From NCBI RefSeq assembly GCF_040655735.1, contig NZ_JBFAKK010000006.1, positions 1 to 64,000 of the forward strand: DNA of 64,000 nt. The letters are read 5' to 3'. This document shows, one piece after another, positions 43,043-52,054 of the stretch. The stretch's first letter is position 1; every line of letters starts with the position of its first letter. Source of the stretch: Phytomonospora sp040655735. GTDB taxonomy: Bacteria > Actinomycetota > Actinomycetes > Mycobacteriales > Micromonosporaceae. The notes under the pieces were generated by a model that saw nothing but the letters and a program-made list of their open reading frames with translations, was not told the origin of the DNA and ran no database searches. The position numbers and the translations under genes were made by a program.

Positions 43043-45478
43043 TCAGCCCGAGACCACCCGCACGTTGTCCACCGAACCCTCGACGAGACTGGCCGTCGAA
43101 CCATCGGTGACCGACACGGTGATCCTGATCGTCGACCCCGCGAACTCACTGATGCTCACCGCCGACAGCGCCGCCCACGCACCCGCGCGGTTGCTCGCCG
43201 CGCCCGCCACGGACAGCACCGTCTTGGTGGCCACACCCGTCGCGGTGATCGTGACGGTGAGACCGTCGGCCGAACTCGAATTGTTCAGGTGCGCCAGGTA
43301 GTACGACAGCGACACCGTCGCCGGCTCACCCGCCGGTACGGCGATCGCCGGCGAGGTGATCGACGTGCGACCACCATCGACATCGTTGCCACCGGCGTCG
43401 GCACCCGCCGCCGCACCCGTCACCAGGCACTGCGACTCACCGGCACAGTCCGCACGCTGCAAAGCCGTACCCGAGTAGGTCGTCCCCGCCGGGTCACCGC
43501 GCTCGAACAGACCCGACGTGGCCGTGTCACTGCCGGCCGAGTTGCGCGTCCAGCCCTTGTTCGTGGTGAAGTCGTCCTCGAACACCACCGTCGGACCGGT
43601 ACCGTCGCTCACCGCCAGCGAGTAGGTCTTCGACTTCGTACCCGTCACACCCACACCGGTCACCGTCAACGTGTACGTCCGCTGCGGCGTGGCCGCCGTC
43701 GTCGACACGCTCAACGTCGCCGACGCCCCCGACGTCACCGAGGACGGCGACACCGACGCGCTCACCGTCGAGTCCGCCGGAGACACCGACACGCTCAGGT
43801 TCACCGTCTGCGCGGCACCCGACAACGTCGTCGTCGACACCGTCGCCGACGCCGAACCACCCGGAGCCACCGAACCGCTCGCCGGCGTCACACCCAGATC
43901 CCAGTCACGCGTCGGCGTCTTGTTGCACACCGGGTCACTGCCACCGGGAACACTCACAGCGTCGAAGGCGGCCTTGGCCACGTTGTACTCCGCACACGTG
44001 GCGAACACCGGAGAACTCGCCGCGAAATTGAGCGCCGCGCGACGCGACTGCGCGTAGGTCCACGAGGAGTTCTTGCCGTTGAGGGCGCCCATCCACACCT
44101 TGCCGGCGTCGTCGACGCCGATGCCGGCGGCGATCGTGGTGCCGTTGCAGGTCGTGCTGCCGGGCTTGCCGGCACCACCGGCCGCGGTGCCCTCGGCGGT
44201 CAGGTAGAACCAGTGGTTGATCGGGCCGGCCGCCGCGTGCACCTCGGTGCTCGGGATGGACGTCGACCAGCAGTTCGGGTCGCCCTCGGCGCCCGGGTTG
44301 GGCATGTTGCGGATCGGCACGCCCGGCGACGACAGGCCGCCCTCCTCACCGACGAGATAGTCGGGCGGGTCGTTGGGCTCGGCGTTGGCCTGGTTGTCCC
44401 ACCACTCGGTCAGCGCACCGAAGATGTCGCCGGTGCCCTCATTGAGGCCACCGGTCTCGTTACCGCCGCTGGAACCGCCGGGCGTGGTCTGGAAGATCCC
44501 GTGACCGAGCTCGTGGGCCACGATGTCGATGGGCGTCAGCTGACGCTGGTTGTCCTGCGAGTGGCCGAAGGTCGCCGAACTGCCGTTCCAGAAGGCGTTG
44601 ACCTGGTTGAGACCGACGTACATCGGATAACCCGAACCGGAACCGTTGATGCCGTTGCGGCTCAGCCAGCCGGCGAGCATGTCCCACTGCTGCCCGGCGG
44701 CGTACATCGCGTCGACGCAGGCGGTCACCAGGTTGGTGCCGGTGCTGTTGCCCCACACGTCGTCGGGGTCGGTGTAGGGCTGCCCACCCTGCTGCGCGCA
44801 GGACACACCCGGACGCGCCGGGTCGCGCATCACGTAGGAACCGCCCGAGGACGTCGTCCCGAAGGCGACCTGTCCACCACGCCCGTTGTAGTAGGTGTTA
44901 CCCGTCCCGGCCATCGCCAGGTCGTAGACCGCGAGCTCGCCGCCGGAGTCGGCGTCGGTGTAGACATGGCGCAGGATCGGCGCGCCCTCGTCGTCGACAC
45001 CCGTCAAGACGCTCTCCCAGGCCAGCGCGGGCTCATCGCCGTGCGCGAAGACGACCAGGCGCGCCCGGCCGATCGCACCCTCGACGGTGCCCTCGGCCGC
45101 GGACAACTCCGCCGAGGTGTCGACCTTGAGCGTCGCCGTCTGAGCCACCGACGTGTACTCGACGGTGCCCACGTCATCGGTCACCACGACGAAGTCACCG
45201 CCGACGACGGGAACACCGTCATGGCTGCGCGCGTAGGAGATGAAGTTGAGGCCGAGAGAGTGCTCGGCCTTGACCCGCTGGAAAGTGTCACCCGGACTGA
45301 CGAACAGTTCGGCGGCACGGGAGTTGACGTAACCGTCGGCGGACCGCGCCGCGACCGATAACACGTCCGGTCGAGCGGAGGGCGCGGCCGGGTTCGGATC
45401 GGCGAAGGCGGCACCCGGGGTTAAGGCGACCCCGGCGCACAATCCGAACGCGGCGGCCGCCACGAGCAGGCGTCTCAT
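43043..45478 (-). CDS. Secreted M4 (thermolysin-like) metallopeptidase
   Basis: About 811 aa. ATG at 45478 follows AAGGAG. The signal peptide MRRLLVAAAAFGLCAGVAL ends near AFA. Residues about 30-190 form the FTP/PepSY-type propeptide. The catalytic domain has VAHELGHGIF (zinc His pair and general-base Glu) and GGLNEGTGDIFGAL (third ligand Glu), plus VHAAAGPINHWFYL with the transition-state His. After about residue 510 come an Ig-like Ser/Thr/Val-rich domain (WDLGVTPASGSVAPGG ...) and a jelly-roll-like tail (VVFEDDFTTNKGWTRN ... VEGSVDNVRVVSG). It is an exported self-processed protease with substrate-binding modules. Confidence 0.93.
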   Translation of the reverse strand: MRRLLVAAAAFGLCAGVALTPGAAFADPNPAAPSARPDVLSVAARSADGYVNSRAAELFVSPGDTFQRVKAEHSLGLNFISYARSHDGVPVVGGDFVVVTDDVGTVEYTSVAQTATLKVDTSAELSAAEGTVEGAIGRARLVVFAHGDEPALAWESVLTGVDDEGAPILRHVYTDADSGGELAVYDLAMAGTGNTYYNGRGGQVAFGTTSSGGSYVMRDPARPGVSCAQQGGQPYTDPDDVWGNSTGTNLVTACVDAMYAAGQQWDMLAGWLSRNGINGSGSGYPMYVGLNQVNAFWNGSSATFGHSQDNQRQLTPIDIVAHELGHGIFQTTPGGSSGGNETGGLNEGTGDIFGALTEWWDNQANAEPNDPPDYLVGEEGGLSSPGVPIRNMPNPGAEGDPNCWSTSIPSTEVHAAAGPINHWFYLTAEGTAAGGAGKPGSTTCNGTTIAAGIGVDDAGKVWMGALNGKNSSWTYAQSRRAALNFAASSPVFATCAEYNVAKAAFDAVSVPGGSDPVCNKTPTRDWDLGVTPASGSVAPGGSASATVSTTTLSGAAQTVNLSVSVSPADSTVSASVSPSSVTSGASATLSVSTTAATPQRTYTLTVTGVGVTGTKSKTYSLAVSDGTGPTVVFEDDFTTNKGWTRNSAGSDTATSGLFERGDPAGTTYSGTALQRADCAGESQCLVTGAAAGADAGGNDVDGGRTSITSPAIAVPAGEPATVSLSYYLAHLNNSSSADGLTVTITATGVATKTVLSVAGAASNRAGAWAALSAVSISEFAGSTIRITVSVTDGSTASLVEGSVDNVRVVSG

Positions 45479-45554
45479 ATGGACCGTCTCCTTCATTGTC
45501 AGCGGCCCGGAAACCAGGCCGGTAACACCGCAATGTGTCGGAACGGCCCCGAAC

Positions 45555-45602
45555 TGTCAACGCACGACACCACGAGGTGAGTCAGCGAATACCGAACGTT
45601 CG
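45555..45602. promoter_or_regulatory. Possible promoter and palindrome upstream of the M4 gene
   Basis: The complement of 45555-45560 is TTGACA, a consensus -35 for the minus-strand peptidase gene; the matching -10 is poor. CGAACGTTCG (45593-45602) is a perfect 10-bp palindrome about 115 bp upstream of that gene, possibly an operator. Confidence 0.35.
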
Positions 45603-45736
45603 TTCAGTGCACCCTCAAGCGCCACCCATTCCCACTACCACCGACCACCACCCAGGCCACAGACCCCCGACCCACCGATACCGCCAACGATTGTCATCCC
45701 AGCCGACCCCGGTTACCCGCCGGTAGGATGGCCGAC

Positions 45737-46594
45737 GTGACCCCAGCCGTGTCCCACACCCAAGACCACATCCCCCACCAAGGGCAGCGTCTCGGCGTGC
45801 ACCGCTACCCCTCCCCCGGCCACGGCCCCGCCGTCCTCATCCTCCCCGCCATGGGCGTCCCCGCCGGCTACTACCGACGCTTCGCCGCCGACCTCACCGA
45901 ACAAGGCGCCAACGTCGCCGTCGCCGACCTGCGCGGCACCGGATCGAGCTCGCCGAGGGCCGTGCGGGCCCAGCGCTACGGGTACGCCGAACTCGTCGCC
46001 GACGTCCCCGTGATCCTCGATCACCTCATCGGGCGCGGCTTCCTCGGCGACGACGGGCGGCGGCCCCTCATGCTCCTCGGACACAGCCTCGGCGGCCACA
46101 TCGCCAGCCTCTACCTCGCCACGACACCGGACACTCCTGTTCGCGGACTCACACTGGTCGCCTGCGGCATCCCGTACCACGCGCTCTACGGCTGGCGAAG
46201 TCCCTTCGTGCACGGCATGGCGACCACGCTGCGCACGACCGCGCGGGCCCTCGGGCACTGGCCGGGCACCGGTTTCGCCGGGCGCCAGACCCACGGCATC
46301 ATTCGCGACTGGGCCCACACCGTGCACAAGGGACGGTTCGTCGCCCTCGCCGGCGTCGACGCCGACCAGGCCCTGGCGAGCGTCCGGCAGCCGGTCTTCG
46401 CGGTGACCGTCGACGCCGACCAGTTCACGCCCCCGGTCACCTCCGAGCACCTCTGCGCGAAGTTCACCGGCACCAGCGTGACCAGGCACCACTACACCAC
46501 CGAAGAGGCCGGCGGACGACTCGACCACTTCATGTGGGCCCGCTCGGCCGCTCCCCTGGCCGCACGCGTCACGAAATTCGCCGCCGGGCTTTAA
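45737..46594 (+). CDS. Alpha/beta-hydrolase
   Basis: About 285 aa. GTG at 45737 lies seven bases after TAGGAT (45724-45729); the earlier in-frame ATG at 45728 would overlap that box, so I prefer the GTG. Hydrolase features: LILPAMGVPAGYYRRFAADL, VAVADLRGTGSSSP, LLGHSLGGHIASLYLA (nucleophile elbow with Ser, about residue 117) and a late Asp/His pair (VDADQFTPP, RLDHFMWA). It is cytoplasmic with no signal, and of unknown substrate. Similar proteins are annotated as predicted serine-aminopeptidase or esterase. Confidence 0.8.
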   Translation: MTPAVSHTQDHIPHQGQRLGVHRYPSPGHGPAVLILPAMGVPAGYYRRFAADLTEQGANVAVADLRGTGSSSPRAVRAQRYGYAELVADVPVILDHLIGRGFLGDDGRRPLMLLGHSLGGHIASLYLATTPDTPVRGLTLVACGIPYHALYGWRSPFVHGMATTLRTTARALGHWPGTGFAGRQTHGIIRDWAHTVHKGRFVALAGVDADQALASVRQPVFAVTVDADQFTPPVTSEHLCAKFTGTSVTRHHYTTEEAGGRLDHFMWARSAAPLAARVTKFAAGL

Positions 46595-47102
46595 GCAAGG
46601 CTCACCCGCGGCCGGTGCCGTGCTGTCGGGCACACGGCGCGGGGGACGCGCGTACGCAAGATCAACTGCTGGGAGGCCGTTCGTTGGTGAGGGTTGTGGC
46701 TTTCGGATCTCGCTTCCCGCGCCGAAAATGACATAACCCTTGCTTATCGTCCGATTGAGTTTCGGTGCGCGGCCGCAAGTGATCCGTGGTTTTTCGCGAA
46801 AGCAACCGCCGCCCCTGGCCCTCGGCGCCTTCCTTCCAGACGACGCGACCGGACCCGCGGGCCCACCCAAACCCCTTTCGCTCCACCGTGTGCGGCGGCT
46901 ACTCTTGCCGGCAGCAAGCGACTCAAGGGAGCTGAGGATGGTCGGTAGACCCCGCACGCGCTGACGTCTCAGGCCGACATCGGCCGGTCAACCGCGTGCT
47001 GCCTTCGATCCGCGGCACGGCGAACCCTTTCACGCCCTGAAACCGGCGCACGACCCGTGCGCCGGACGGTGGGCGCCATCCTCAGTGTTCCCAGGAGTCC
47101 CC
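46595..47102. other. Intergenic region without a clear gene
   Basis: About 500 bases. I found no tRNA or credible reading frame; frames between 46690 and 46960 look random. One perfect 10-bp hairpin, CCGGCGCACG (47043-47052) with CGTGCGCCGG (47056-47065), lies about 40 nt upstream of the MFS start and might regulate it or act as a leader structure. Confidence 0.4.
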
Positions 47103-48380
47103 TTGCCGTCCTCCCCCTCCCCCACCATGCCCAAGAGCCTGTGGCACGACCCGGATTTCCGCCGGCTCTGGATCGGCCAGACCGCATCCCAACTCGGCGC
47201 TCAGGCCGTCATGGTGACCCTCCCGCTGATCGCGGTACTCGCCCTCGACGCCTCGGCCGGCGAACTCGGCCTGTTGCGCGCCGTCGAGCAGGCACCGGTC
47301 CTGCTGTTCTCACTACTCGCCGGCGCATGGGTCGACCGCCGGCGTTCCCGCGACGTCCTGGTCGGCACCGACTTCGGCCGGGCGCTGGCCCTCACCGCGA
47401 TCCCGGTGGCCTTCGCGTTCGGGCTGCTGGGCATGCCCGTGCTGCTGGTGGTCGCCTTCACCGTCGGCGTGCTCGGCGTATTCTTCGACGTCGCCTACCA
47501 CGCCTCGCTCGTGCGACTGGTGGACCGAGACCGCCTCACCCTGGGCAACAGCGCCCTCGAGGGGAGCAGATCGGCCGCCCAGGTCGCCGGTCCGGCACTC
47601 GGCGGCACCCTGGTATCGCTGTTCTCGGCCCCCGTGGCGGCGGCGAGCGCGGCCGTCTTCTTCGTGTGGTCCTTCGTCGCGGTGCGGCGGATCCAGCGTG
47701 TGGAGGTCGTCGCGCGGGAGAGTGGCCCGGTCGAGCCGGTATGGCGGCGGATCGGGGCGGGCCTGCGGTTCGTGGTGGGCAACGGCGTGCTGCGCGCGGT
47801 GGGTCTGGCCTCGGCGGCCTACCAGTTCTCCTTCGCGGCGATGATGACGGTCTACCTGCTGTTTCTGCCGCGTGAGCTGGGTCTGCCGGGTTCGGCGGTG
47901 GGTGTGGCGCTGGCCGCGCCGGGGCCGGGGGCGATTCTCGGCTCGGTGCTGGCGGCGAGGTTGCCGGGCCGGTTCGGGTACGGGGTGGTGATGGTGTCGG
48001 CGGCGGCCTTGGCCGACGTGGTGCTGCTCGCGCTGCCGGGGCTGGATGGTTCGGGGGTGGTCACGGTGGCGCTTCTGGTCGCGGTGAACTTCGTGTTCGG
48101 CGCGTGCGGTCAGCTCGTGAACGTGACGGTCATGGCGGTGCGGCAGGCGATCACGCCGGTGGCGGTGCAAGGTCGGGTGGTGGCCACGATCAACTTCGCC
48201 GGCATGGGCATGATGCCCTTCGGCTCGCTGCTCGGCGGGTTCCTGGCCGATGCGTGGGGACTGCGCACCGGGTTGCTGCTGGCGGTGCTCGGCATGACGC
48301 TGTCGCCGCTGTCGATGGCCCTGTCGCCGTTGAGGCGACTGGGCCGGCGGCTTCCCGAGCCGTGCGACGGGCCGCGGTGA
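47103..48380 (+). CDS. MFS transporter, EntS-like
   Basis: About 425 aa. TTG at 47103 lies five bases after AGGAG; an ATG at 47127 is possible but lacks a Shine-Dalgarno. The cytoplasmic start (MPKSLWHDPDFRRLWIGQTASQLGAQAVMVTLPLIAV) is typical of MFS_3 exporters like EntS. About twelve membrane helices follow, with loop A-type GAWVDRRRSRDVLVG between helices 2 and 3 and a second-half copy around MMPFGSLLGGFLADAWGLRTG. The substrate could be a siderophore, drug or secreted metabolite. No biosynthetic genes adjoin it. Confidence 0.85.
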   Translation: MPSSPSPTMPKSLWHDPDFRRLWIGQTASQLGAQAVMVTLPLIAVLALDASAGELGLLRAVEQAPVLLFSLLAGAWVDRRRSRDVLVGTDFGRALALTAIPVAFAFGLLGMPVLLVVAFTVGVLGVFFDVAYHASLVRLVDRDRLTLGNSALEGSRSAAQVAGPALGGTLVSLFSAPVAAASAAVFFVWSFVAVRRIQRVEVVARESGPVEPVWRRIGAGLRFVVGNGVLRAVGLASAAYQFSFAAMMTVYLLFLPRELGLPGSAVGVALAAPGPGAILGSVLAARLPGRFGYGVVMVSAAALADVVLLALPGLDGSGVVTVALLVAVNFVFGACGQLVNVTVMAVRQAITPVAVQGRVVATINFAGMGMMPFGSLLGGFLADAWGLRTGLLLAVLGMTLSPLSMALSPLRRLGRRLPEPCDGPR

Positions 48381-48394
48381 CGGCCCGTCGCACG
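48361..48394. terminator. Perfect 14-bp hairpin holding the MFS stop codon in its loop
   Basis: CGTGCGACGGGCCG (48361-48374) pairs with CGGCCCGTCGCACG (48381-48394). The loop CGGTGA contains the stop codon, so the left arm is coding. It separates convergent genes and can end both transcripts. Confidence 0.8.
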
Positions 48395-48401
48395 CGGTGG
48401 A

Positions 48402-49271
48402 CTACATGGGCGCCTTGGTGATGGAGCGGCCGCCGAGGTCGCCGGGACGGTCGACGAGCATGGTGTGGTCCGAGCGCGTCTCCGACAGCCGCTGCGGGTC
48501 GAGGTCGGCGACGGCGAGGCCCTCGGTGTCCTCCTCGACGCGGGAGAGGACCTGGCCCTCGGGGTCGAAGATGGCGCTGCCGCCGCCGAAGCGCCAGGGG
48601 TCCTCGCCGCCGACGGCCCCGGCGAACACGGTGTAGAACGTGTTGTCCAGCGCGCGGGCGGCGTGGTAGAGGTCGCGGCGGTGTCCTCCGCCGGTGAGGT
48701 AGGCGCCGCCGACCACGTAGGCGTGGGCGCCGTCGGTGGCCGCGGCGCGGGCGTGCTCGGGGAAGCAGGCGTCGTAACAGATGCCCAGACCGAGGTGCCA
48801 GTCGCCGAGGAGGACCGAGCCGCCGTCGGTGCCGTTGGTGAACAGGCGCTTCTCGTCGGCCCACAGCTGCTGCTTGTGGTAGACGTCGTGCACGAGCCCG
48901 TACTTGTCGACCAGCAGCTGGGAGATGTGGCGCTCCCCGCCACGCCGCACACTGGCTCCGATGAGGACGCTGACGTGGTGGTGCTGGACGATCTGCCGCA
49001 AGGGGTCCAGCCGCGTGTCGGCGACCAGGCCCTCGGCGTCGGGCTCGACGTCGCAACCGGCCGGATCGGCCGCGAGGGTGTCGGGTTGGTAGCCGGGCAG
49101 GTAGAGCTCGCCGAAGACGACGAGGTCGGCGCCCTCGTTGTCGGCGCGGTCGACGAAGTCGGCGGCCTTGGCGACATTGGCGACCAGGTCGCCGGGTACC
49201 GACGCGGCTTGCGCGGCGGCCACCCGCAGGTCCGTCACCGGCGGTTGCGGAAGTCGCTCCTCAGCAGTCAT
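48402..49271 (-). CDS. Nitrilase-superfamily carbon-nitrogen hydrolase
   Basis: About 289 aa. The Glu-Lys-Cys triad is intact: FGELYLPGYQ (Glu), VYHKQQLW (Lys) and GICYDACFPEHARAAA (Cys). The first 15 residues are a loose extension before RVAAAQAASVPGDLVANVAKA. Proteins of this shape hydrolyse amides such as carbamoylputrescine, omega-amides or formamide-like compounds. The exact branch cannot be told. It is divergent from the DUF998 gene with a 227-bp gap. Confidence 0.87.
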   Translation of the reverse strand: MTAEERLPQPPVTDLRVAAAQAASVPGDLVANVAKAADFVDRADNEGADLVVFGELYLPGYQPDTLAADPAGCDVEPDAEGLVADTRLDPLRQIVQHHHVSVLIGASVRRGGERHISQLLVDKYGLVHDVYHKQQLWADEKRLFTNGTDGGSVLLGDWHLGLGICYDACFPEHARAAATDGAHAYVVGGAYLTGGGHRRDLYHAARALDNTFYTVFAGAVGGEDPWRFGGGSAIFDPEGQVLSRVEEDTEGLAVADLDPQRLSETRSDHTMLVDRPGDLGGRSITKAPM

Positions 49272-49498
49272 GAGCCGATGATGACATGCCGCGCCGGGCG
49301 CCGGCTGAGAGCTCTTTCAGGCTGGGACGGCAGGGGTGGTGGCGGTCCGCGAAGAGAGCGGGAGCCGTCGGTGGCCGTTGGCGGTCGGGAGAGATTTCGG
49401 CGGTCCTGTTCCTCGATCGTGTCGAGATCGCGTCTTCGGCTTCGTGGTGTCGGGGAAGCGCCGCCGAAGGGGCGGCGCCGCGATCGGAGGAGACAGTC

Positions 49499-50152
49499 AT
49501 GAGCACCATCACCGCACCCGCGACTCCCACCGGCGAGCGCGTCGCGCGGAGGTCGACGCGGGTGTTGCTTGCCGGGGCCATGGCGGCGGGTCCGGTCTTC
49601 TACGCGTCGTCGCTCGCCCAGGCGCTGGCCCGGGACGGTTTCGACATCAGGGTGCATCCGCTCAGTCAGCTGGCGACCGGAGGGCCCGGCTGGGTTCAGG
49701 CGGCGACGTTCGTCCTCGCGGGGCTCGGTGCGGCCGGTTTCGCCGTCGCCCGCAGGCGGGTCGTGAGCACGGGGGTCGGGGCGCGGCTCGTTCCGGTGTT
49801 CGTGGCGGTCTTCGGGGTGGCTTTCGCGCTCGCGGGGTGTTTCCCGATGGACGCCCAGAACGGGTTTCCTGTGGGGGCGCCGGCCGGGGCGGTCGAGATG
49901 TCGTGGCACAGCGTGGTGCACACCGTGGCGGCGGCGGTGTCGTTCCTGGCGCTGGCCGCGGCCTGCGTGACGTCACTCGTCGCCTCGATCCGTGGCCGCC
50001 GGGTGTGGCCGTCGGTGGGGCACGCGCTGGTCGCGTTGGTGTTGCTCATGCCGGTGTCGCCGACCGAATCGAGTGTGCAGATCGCGGTGACCGGCGCGAT
50101 GGCGTTCGCGTGGGTGGGCGTCTCGGCGGCACGGTCGCGGCGAGCGCGCTGA
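49499..50152 (+). CDS. DUF998-family membrane protein
   Basis: About 217 aa. ATG at 49499 follows GGAGGAG. Six predicted membrane helices, starting VLLAGAMAAGPVFYASSLAQAL, with the DUF998 features FDIRVHPLSQLATGGPGWVQ after the first helix, GCFPMDAQNGFPVGAP in the middle and WHSVVHTVAAAVSFLALA. The function of the family is unknown. It lies alone between the nitrilase and a terminator. Confidence 0.83.
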   Translation: MSTITAPATPTGERVARRSTRVLLAGAMAAGPVFYASSLAQALARDGFDIRVHPLSQLATGGPGWVQAATFVLAGLGAAGFAVARRRVVSTGVGARLVPVFVAVFGVAFALAGCFPMDAQNGFPVGAPAGAVEMSWHSVVHTVAAAVSFLALAAACVTSLVASIRGRRVWPSVGHALVALVLLMPVSPTESSVQIAVTGAMAFAWVGVSAARSRRAR

Positions 50153-50182
50153 GCTTGAGGGCCTTTCGCGGCGATCGCGGGG

Positions 50183-50208
50183 ACGGCCGGGCGGGTGCGC
50201 CCGGCCGT
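50183..50208. terminator. 11-bp bidirectional hairpin
   Basis: ACGGCCGGGCG (50183-50193) and CGCCCGGCCGT (50198-50208) enclose GGTG between the convergent DUF998 (stop 50152) and VOC (stop 50215) genes. Confidence 0.78.
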
Positions 50209-50214
50209 CGTCGA

Positions 50215-50634
50215 TCATGCCCGGCTGCTGATCTCCTGTACCGCCCACGAGTTGCCGTCGGGGTCGTCGAAGGTCAAGAACCCGACGTTGTTGAGGTTCT
50301 CGCCTTCCTGTGCCGGCCGGAAGCCCTCGGGTGCGGCGACCTGGACCTCGCCGACGTCGACGCCGCGTTCGGTGAGTTCGGCGTGGGCGGCTCGGATGTC
50401 GTTGACGACCAGCTGGATGCCCTTGAGGGAGCCGGGCTCCATGTACGCGATGCCCGGGCCGAAGCCGAAGACGACCGAGCAGCCTGAGCCGCGCGGGGTG
50501 ACCTGCACGATGCGGCCGGTGTCGCCGAAGTGGGAGTCGTGGTCGAGGGCGAAGCCGAGACGCTCGGTGTAGAACTCCTTGGCGCGATCGATGTCGGCGA
50601 CGGGGACGATGACGACTTCCAGGGTCCAGTTCAT
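50215..50634 (-). CDS. VOC-superfamily protein, glyoxalase-like
   Basis: About 139 aa. ATG at 50634 follows AGGAGGAAGATCC. The unit begins LEVVIVPVADIDRAKEFYTERLGFALDHD and ends FLTFDDPDGNSWAVQEIS, the standard single VOC module; TGRIVQVTPRGSGCSVVFG lies in the middle. This subtype is widespread in Actinobacteria and often annotated glyoxalase or bleomycin-resistance protein. Several usual metal-ligand positions are not acidic or His, so enzyme activity is uncertain. Confidence 0.82.
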   Translation of the reverse strand: MNWTLEVVIVPVADIDRAKEFYTERLGFALDHDSHFGDTGRIVQVTPRGSGCSVVFGFGPGIAYMEPGSLKGIQLVVNDIRAAHAELTERGVDVGEVQVAAPEGFRPAQEGENLNNVGFLTFDDPDGNSWAVQEISSRA

Positions 50635-50674
50635 GGATCTTCCTCCTGGTACTCGGACCGGTGAGCCGCCATTG

Positions 50675-51322
50675 TCACCCGGCGAGGGCGCTTCTGACCG
50701 CTTCGCCGACGGTCGCGGCGGTCAGCGTCGGCCGGAACTCCCCGATCGTCCACTGCCTGCCGAGGTGCAGCCACACGCTCGACAGGCCGAGACGGTGGGC
50801 ACCGGCGATGTCGGCGTCGTCGCGGTCGCCGATGACCCAGGCACCGTCGAGGGGCAGACCGGCGGTCGCGGCGGCGGCGTGGAAGATCGCCGGCTCGGGT
50901 TTGCGCGCGCCCACGCCCTCGCTGACGGTCCACCCGTCGACGAGGACGTCGAGCCCGGCGGTGCGGATCTTGCCGCTCTGCTGCTCGACGAGTCCGTTGG
51001 TGACGATGACGACGCGGTGCCCGGCCTCGCGCGCCTCGGTGAGCGCCTCGCGGGTGTCGGGAGTGATGCGGGCGTGCTCGCGCGCCCCTCGTCGCAACAG
51101 GTCGAGGACCTCGTCGGCGTCCAGACCGGTCCGGCGGTACCGGTCGGCCACGGCGGCGGCGACCGTCGGACGAGGCGTATAGCCTGAGGCGTCGACCTCC
51201 ATCACCCAGTCGACGTCGGCGGCGGGCAGACCGTGCGCGGTGAGGAAGTCGCCGACACCGGTCCGGAAGGCCGCGTCCCGGTCGATGAGGGTGTTGTCGA
51301 GGTCGATCAGCAGCAGGGTCAC
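50675..51322 (-). CDS. HAD-family hydrolase
   Basis: About 215 aa. GTG at 51322 (VTLLLIDLDNTLIDRD) puts HAD motif I at the N-terminus; a longer frame to 51379 adds 19 residues across the promoter site and is less likely. Motif I is DLDNTLID, motif II IVTNGL, the Lys region GARKPEPAIFHAAAA and motif IV VIGDRDDADIAGAHRLG. It is a phosphatase or dehalogenase of the large HAD subfamily I with an unknown phosphate-ester substrate. It faces away from the AcnR-like gene and shares its operator region. Confidence 0.84.
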   Translation of the reverse strand: MTLLLIDLDNTLIDRDAAFRTGVGDFLTAHGLPAADVDWVMEVDASGYTPRPTVAAAVADRYRRTGLDADEVLDLLRRGAREHARITPDTREALTEAREAGHRVVIVTNGLVEQQSGKIRTAGLDVLVDGWTVSEGVGARKPEPAIFHAAAATAGLPLDGAWVIGDRDDADIAGAHRLGLSSVWLHLGRQWTIGEFRPTLTAATVGEAVRSALAG

Positions 51323-51345
51323 GCCGCGAGGGTGGCACGCGGCGG

Positions 51346-51367
51346 GCAAGTCGTACGTACGGATTGC
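51346..51367. promoter_or_regulatory. Predicted AcnR operator in its own divergent promoter
   Basis: The site reads GCAAGTCGTACGTACGG followed by ATTGC. The outer GCAA/TTGC and the inner CGTACGTACG are palindromic (9 of 11 half-site positions match). It is nearly the same as the site in the acn promoter (38513-38534). It lies between the HAD gene and the regulator gene, so both may be controlled. Confidence 0.72.
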
Positions 51368-51433
51368 ATCGCTGTCCACTTAGTGGAACGATCAACGCGA
51401 CACGGGAAGCCGGGCGGGGAGGGGAACGCAACT

Positions 51434-52009
51434 GTGCCACGGGTGAGCCAAGACCATCTCGACGCCAGGCGCCGCCAGATCCTTGCCGGCGCGCGCACCT
51501 GCTTCGCCCGCTTCGGCTACGAGGGCGCCACGGTGCGGCGGCTGGAGCAGGAGATCGGGCTGTCCCGCGGCGCCATCTTCCACCACTTCCGCGACAAGGA
51601 CTCCCTCTTCCTGGCCGTCGCCGAGGACGACGCGGCGACCATGGTCGAGACCGTCGCCGACAACGGACTGGTCCAGGTCATGCGCGACCTCGCCGAACGC
51701 GCCCACGAGCCGGAGACGGCCGGCTGGCTCGGCAGCCAGCTCGAGGTGTCGCGCCGGCTTCGCACCGACCCGGAGTTCGCCGCGCGCTGGGAGCAGCGTT
51801 CGGCCGCGATCGCCGAAGCGACCCGCGAGCGCCTCGAACGGCAGCGGGAGGCCGGGGTGCTGCGCGCGGACCGGCCCATCGAGGTCCTCCAGCAGTTCCT
51901 CGAACTCGCCTACGACGGTCTGGTGCTGCACCTGGCGATGGGCCGCGACGCCAAGGACATCGAGCCGATCCTCGGCCTGATCGAGGAAGCCGTGCGCCGC
52001 CGGAGCTGA
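51434..52009 (+). CDS. acnR: TetR-family repressor, AcnR-like
   Basis: About 191 aa. GTG at 51434 follows GGGGAGGGGAA at a slightly long distance. The TetR helix-turn-helix reads RRRQILAGARTCFARFGYEGATVRRLEQEIGLSRGAIFHHFRDKDSLFLAVAEDDA, which is close to what I recall of AcnR proteins of Corynebacterium and Rv1474c. AcnR represses aconitase and responds to citrate. The C-terminal domain has helix pairs with RRLRTDPEFAARWEQRS. Acn itself is 10 kb away here, but the two promoters share an operator, which supports the assignment. Confidence 0.85.
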   Translation: MPRVSQDHLDARRRQILAGARTCFARFGYEGATVRRLEQEIGLSRGAIFHHFRDKDSLFLAVAEDDAATMVETVADNGLVQVMRDLAERAHEPETAGWLGSQLEVSRRLRTDPEFAARWEQRSAAIAEATRERLERQREAGVLRADRPIEVLQQFLELAYDGLVLHLAMGRDAKDIEPILGLIEEAVRRRS

Positions 52010-52054
52010 CCGTTACCCGGCGGGTGTCCATGATCGACACTACATTGTGGAACT

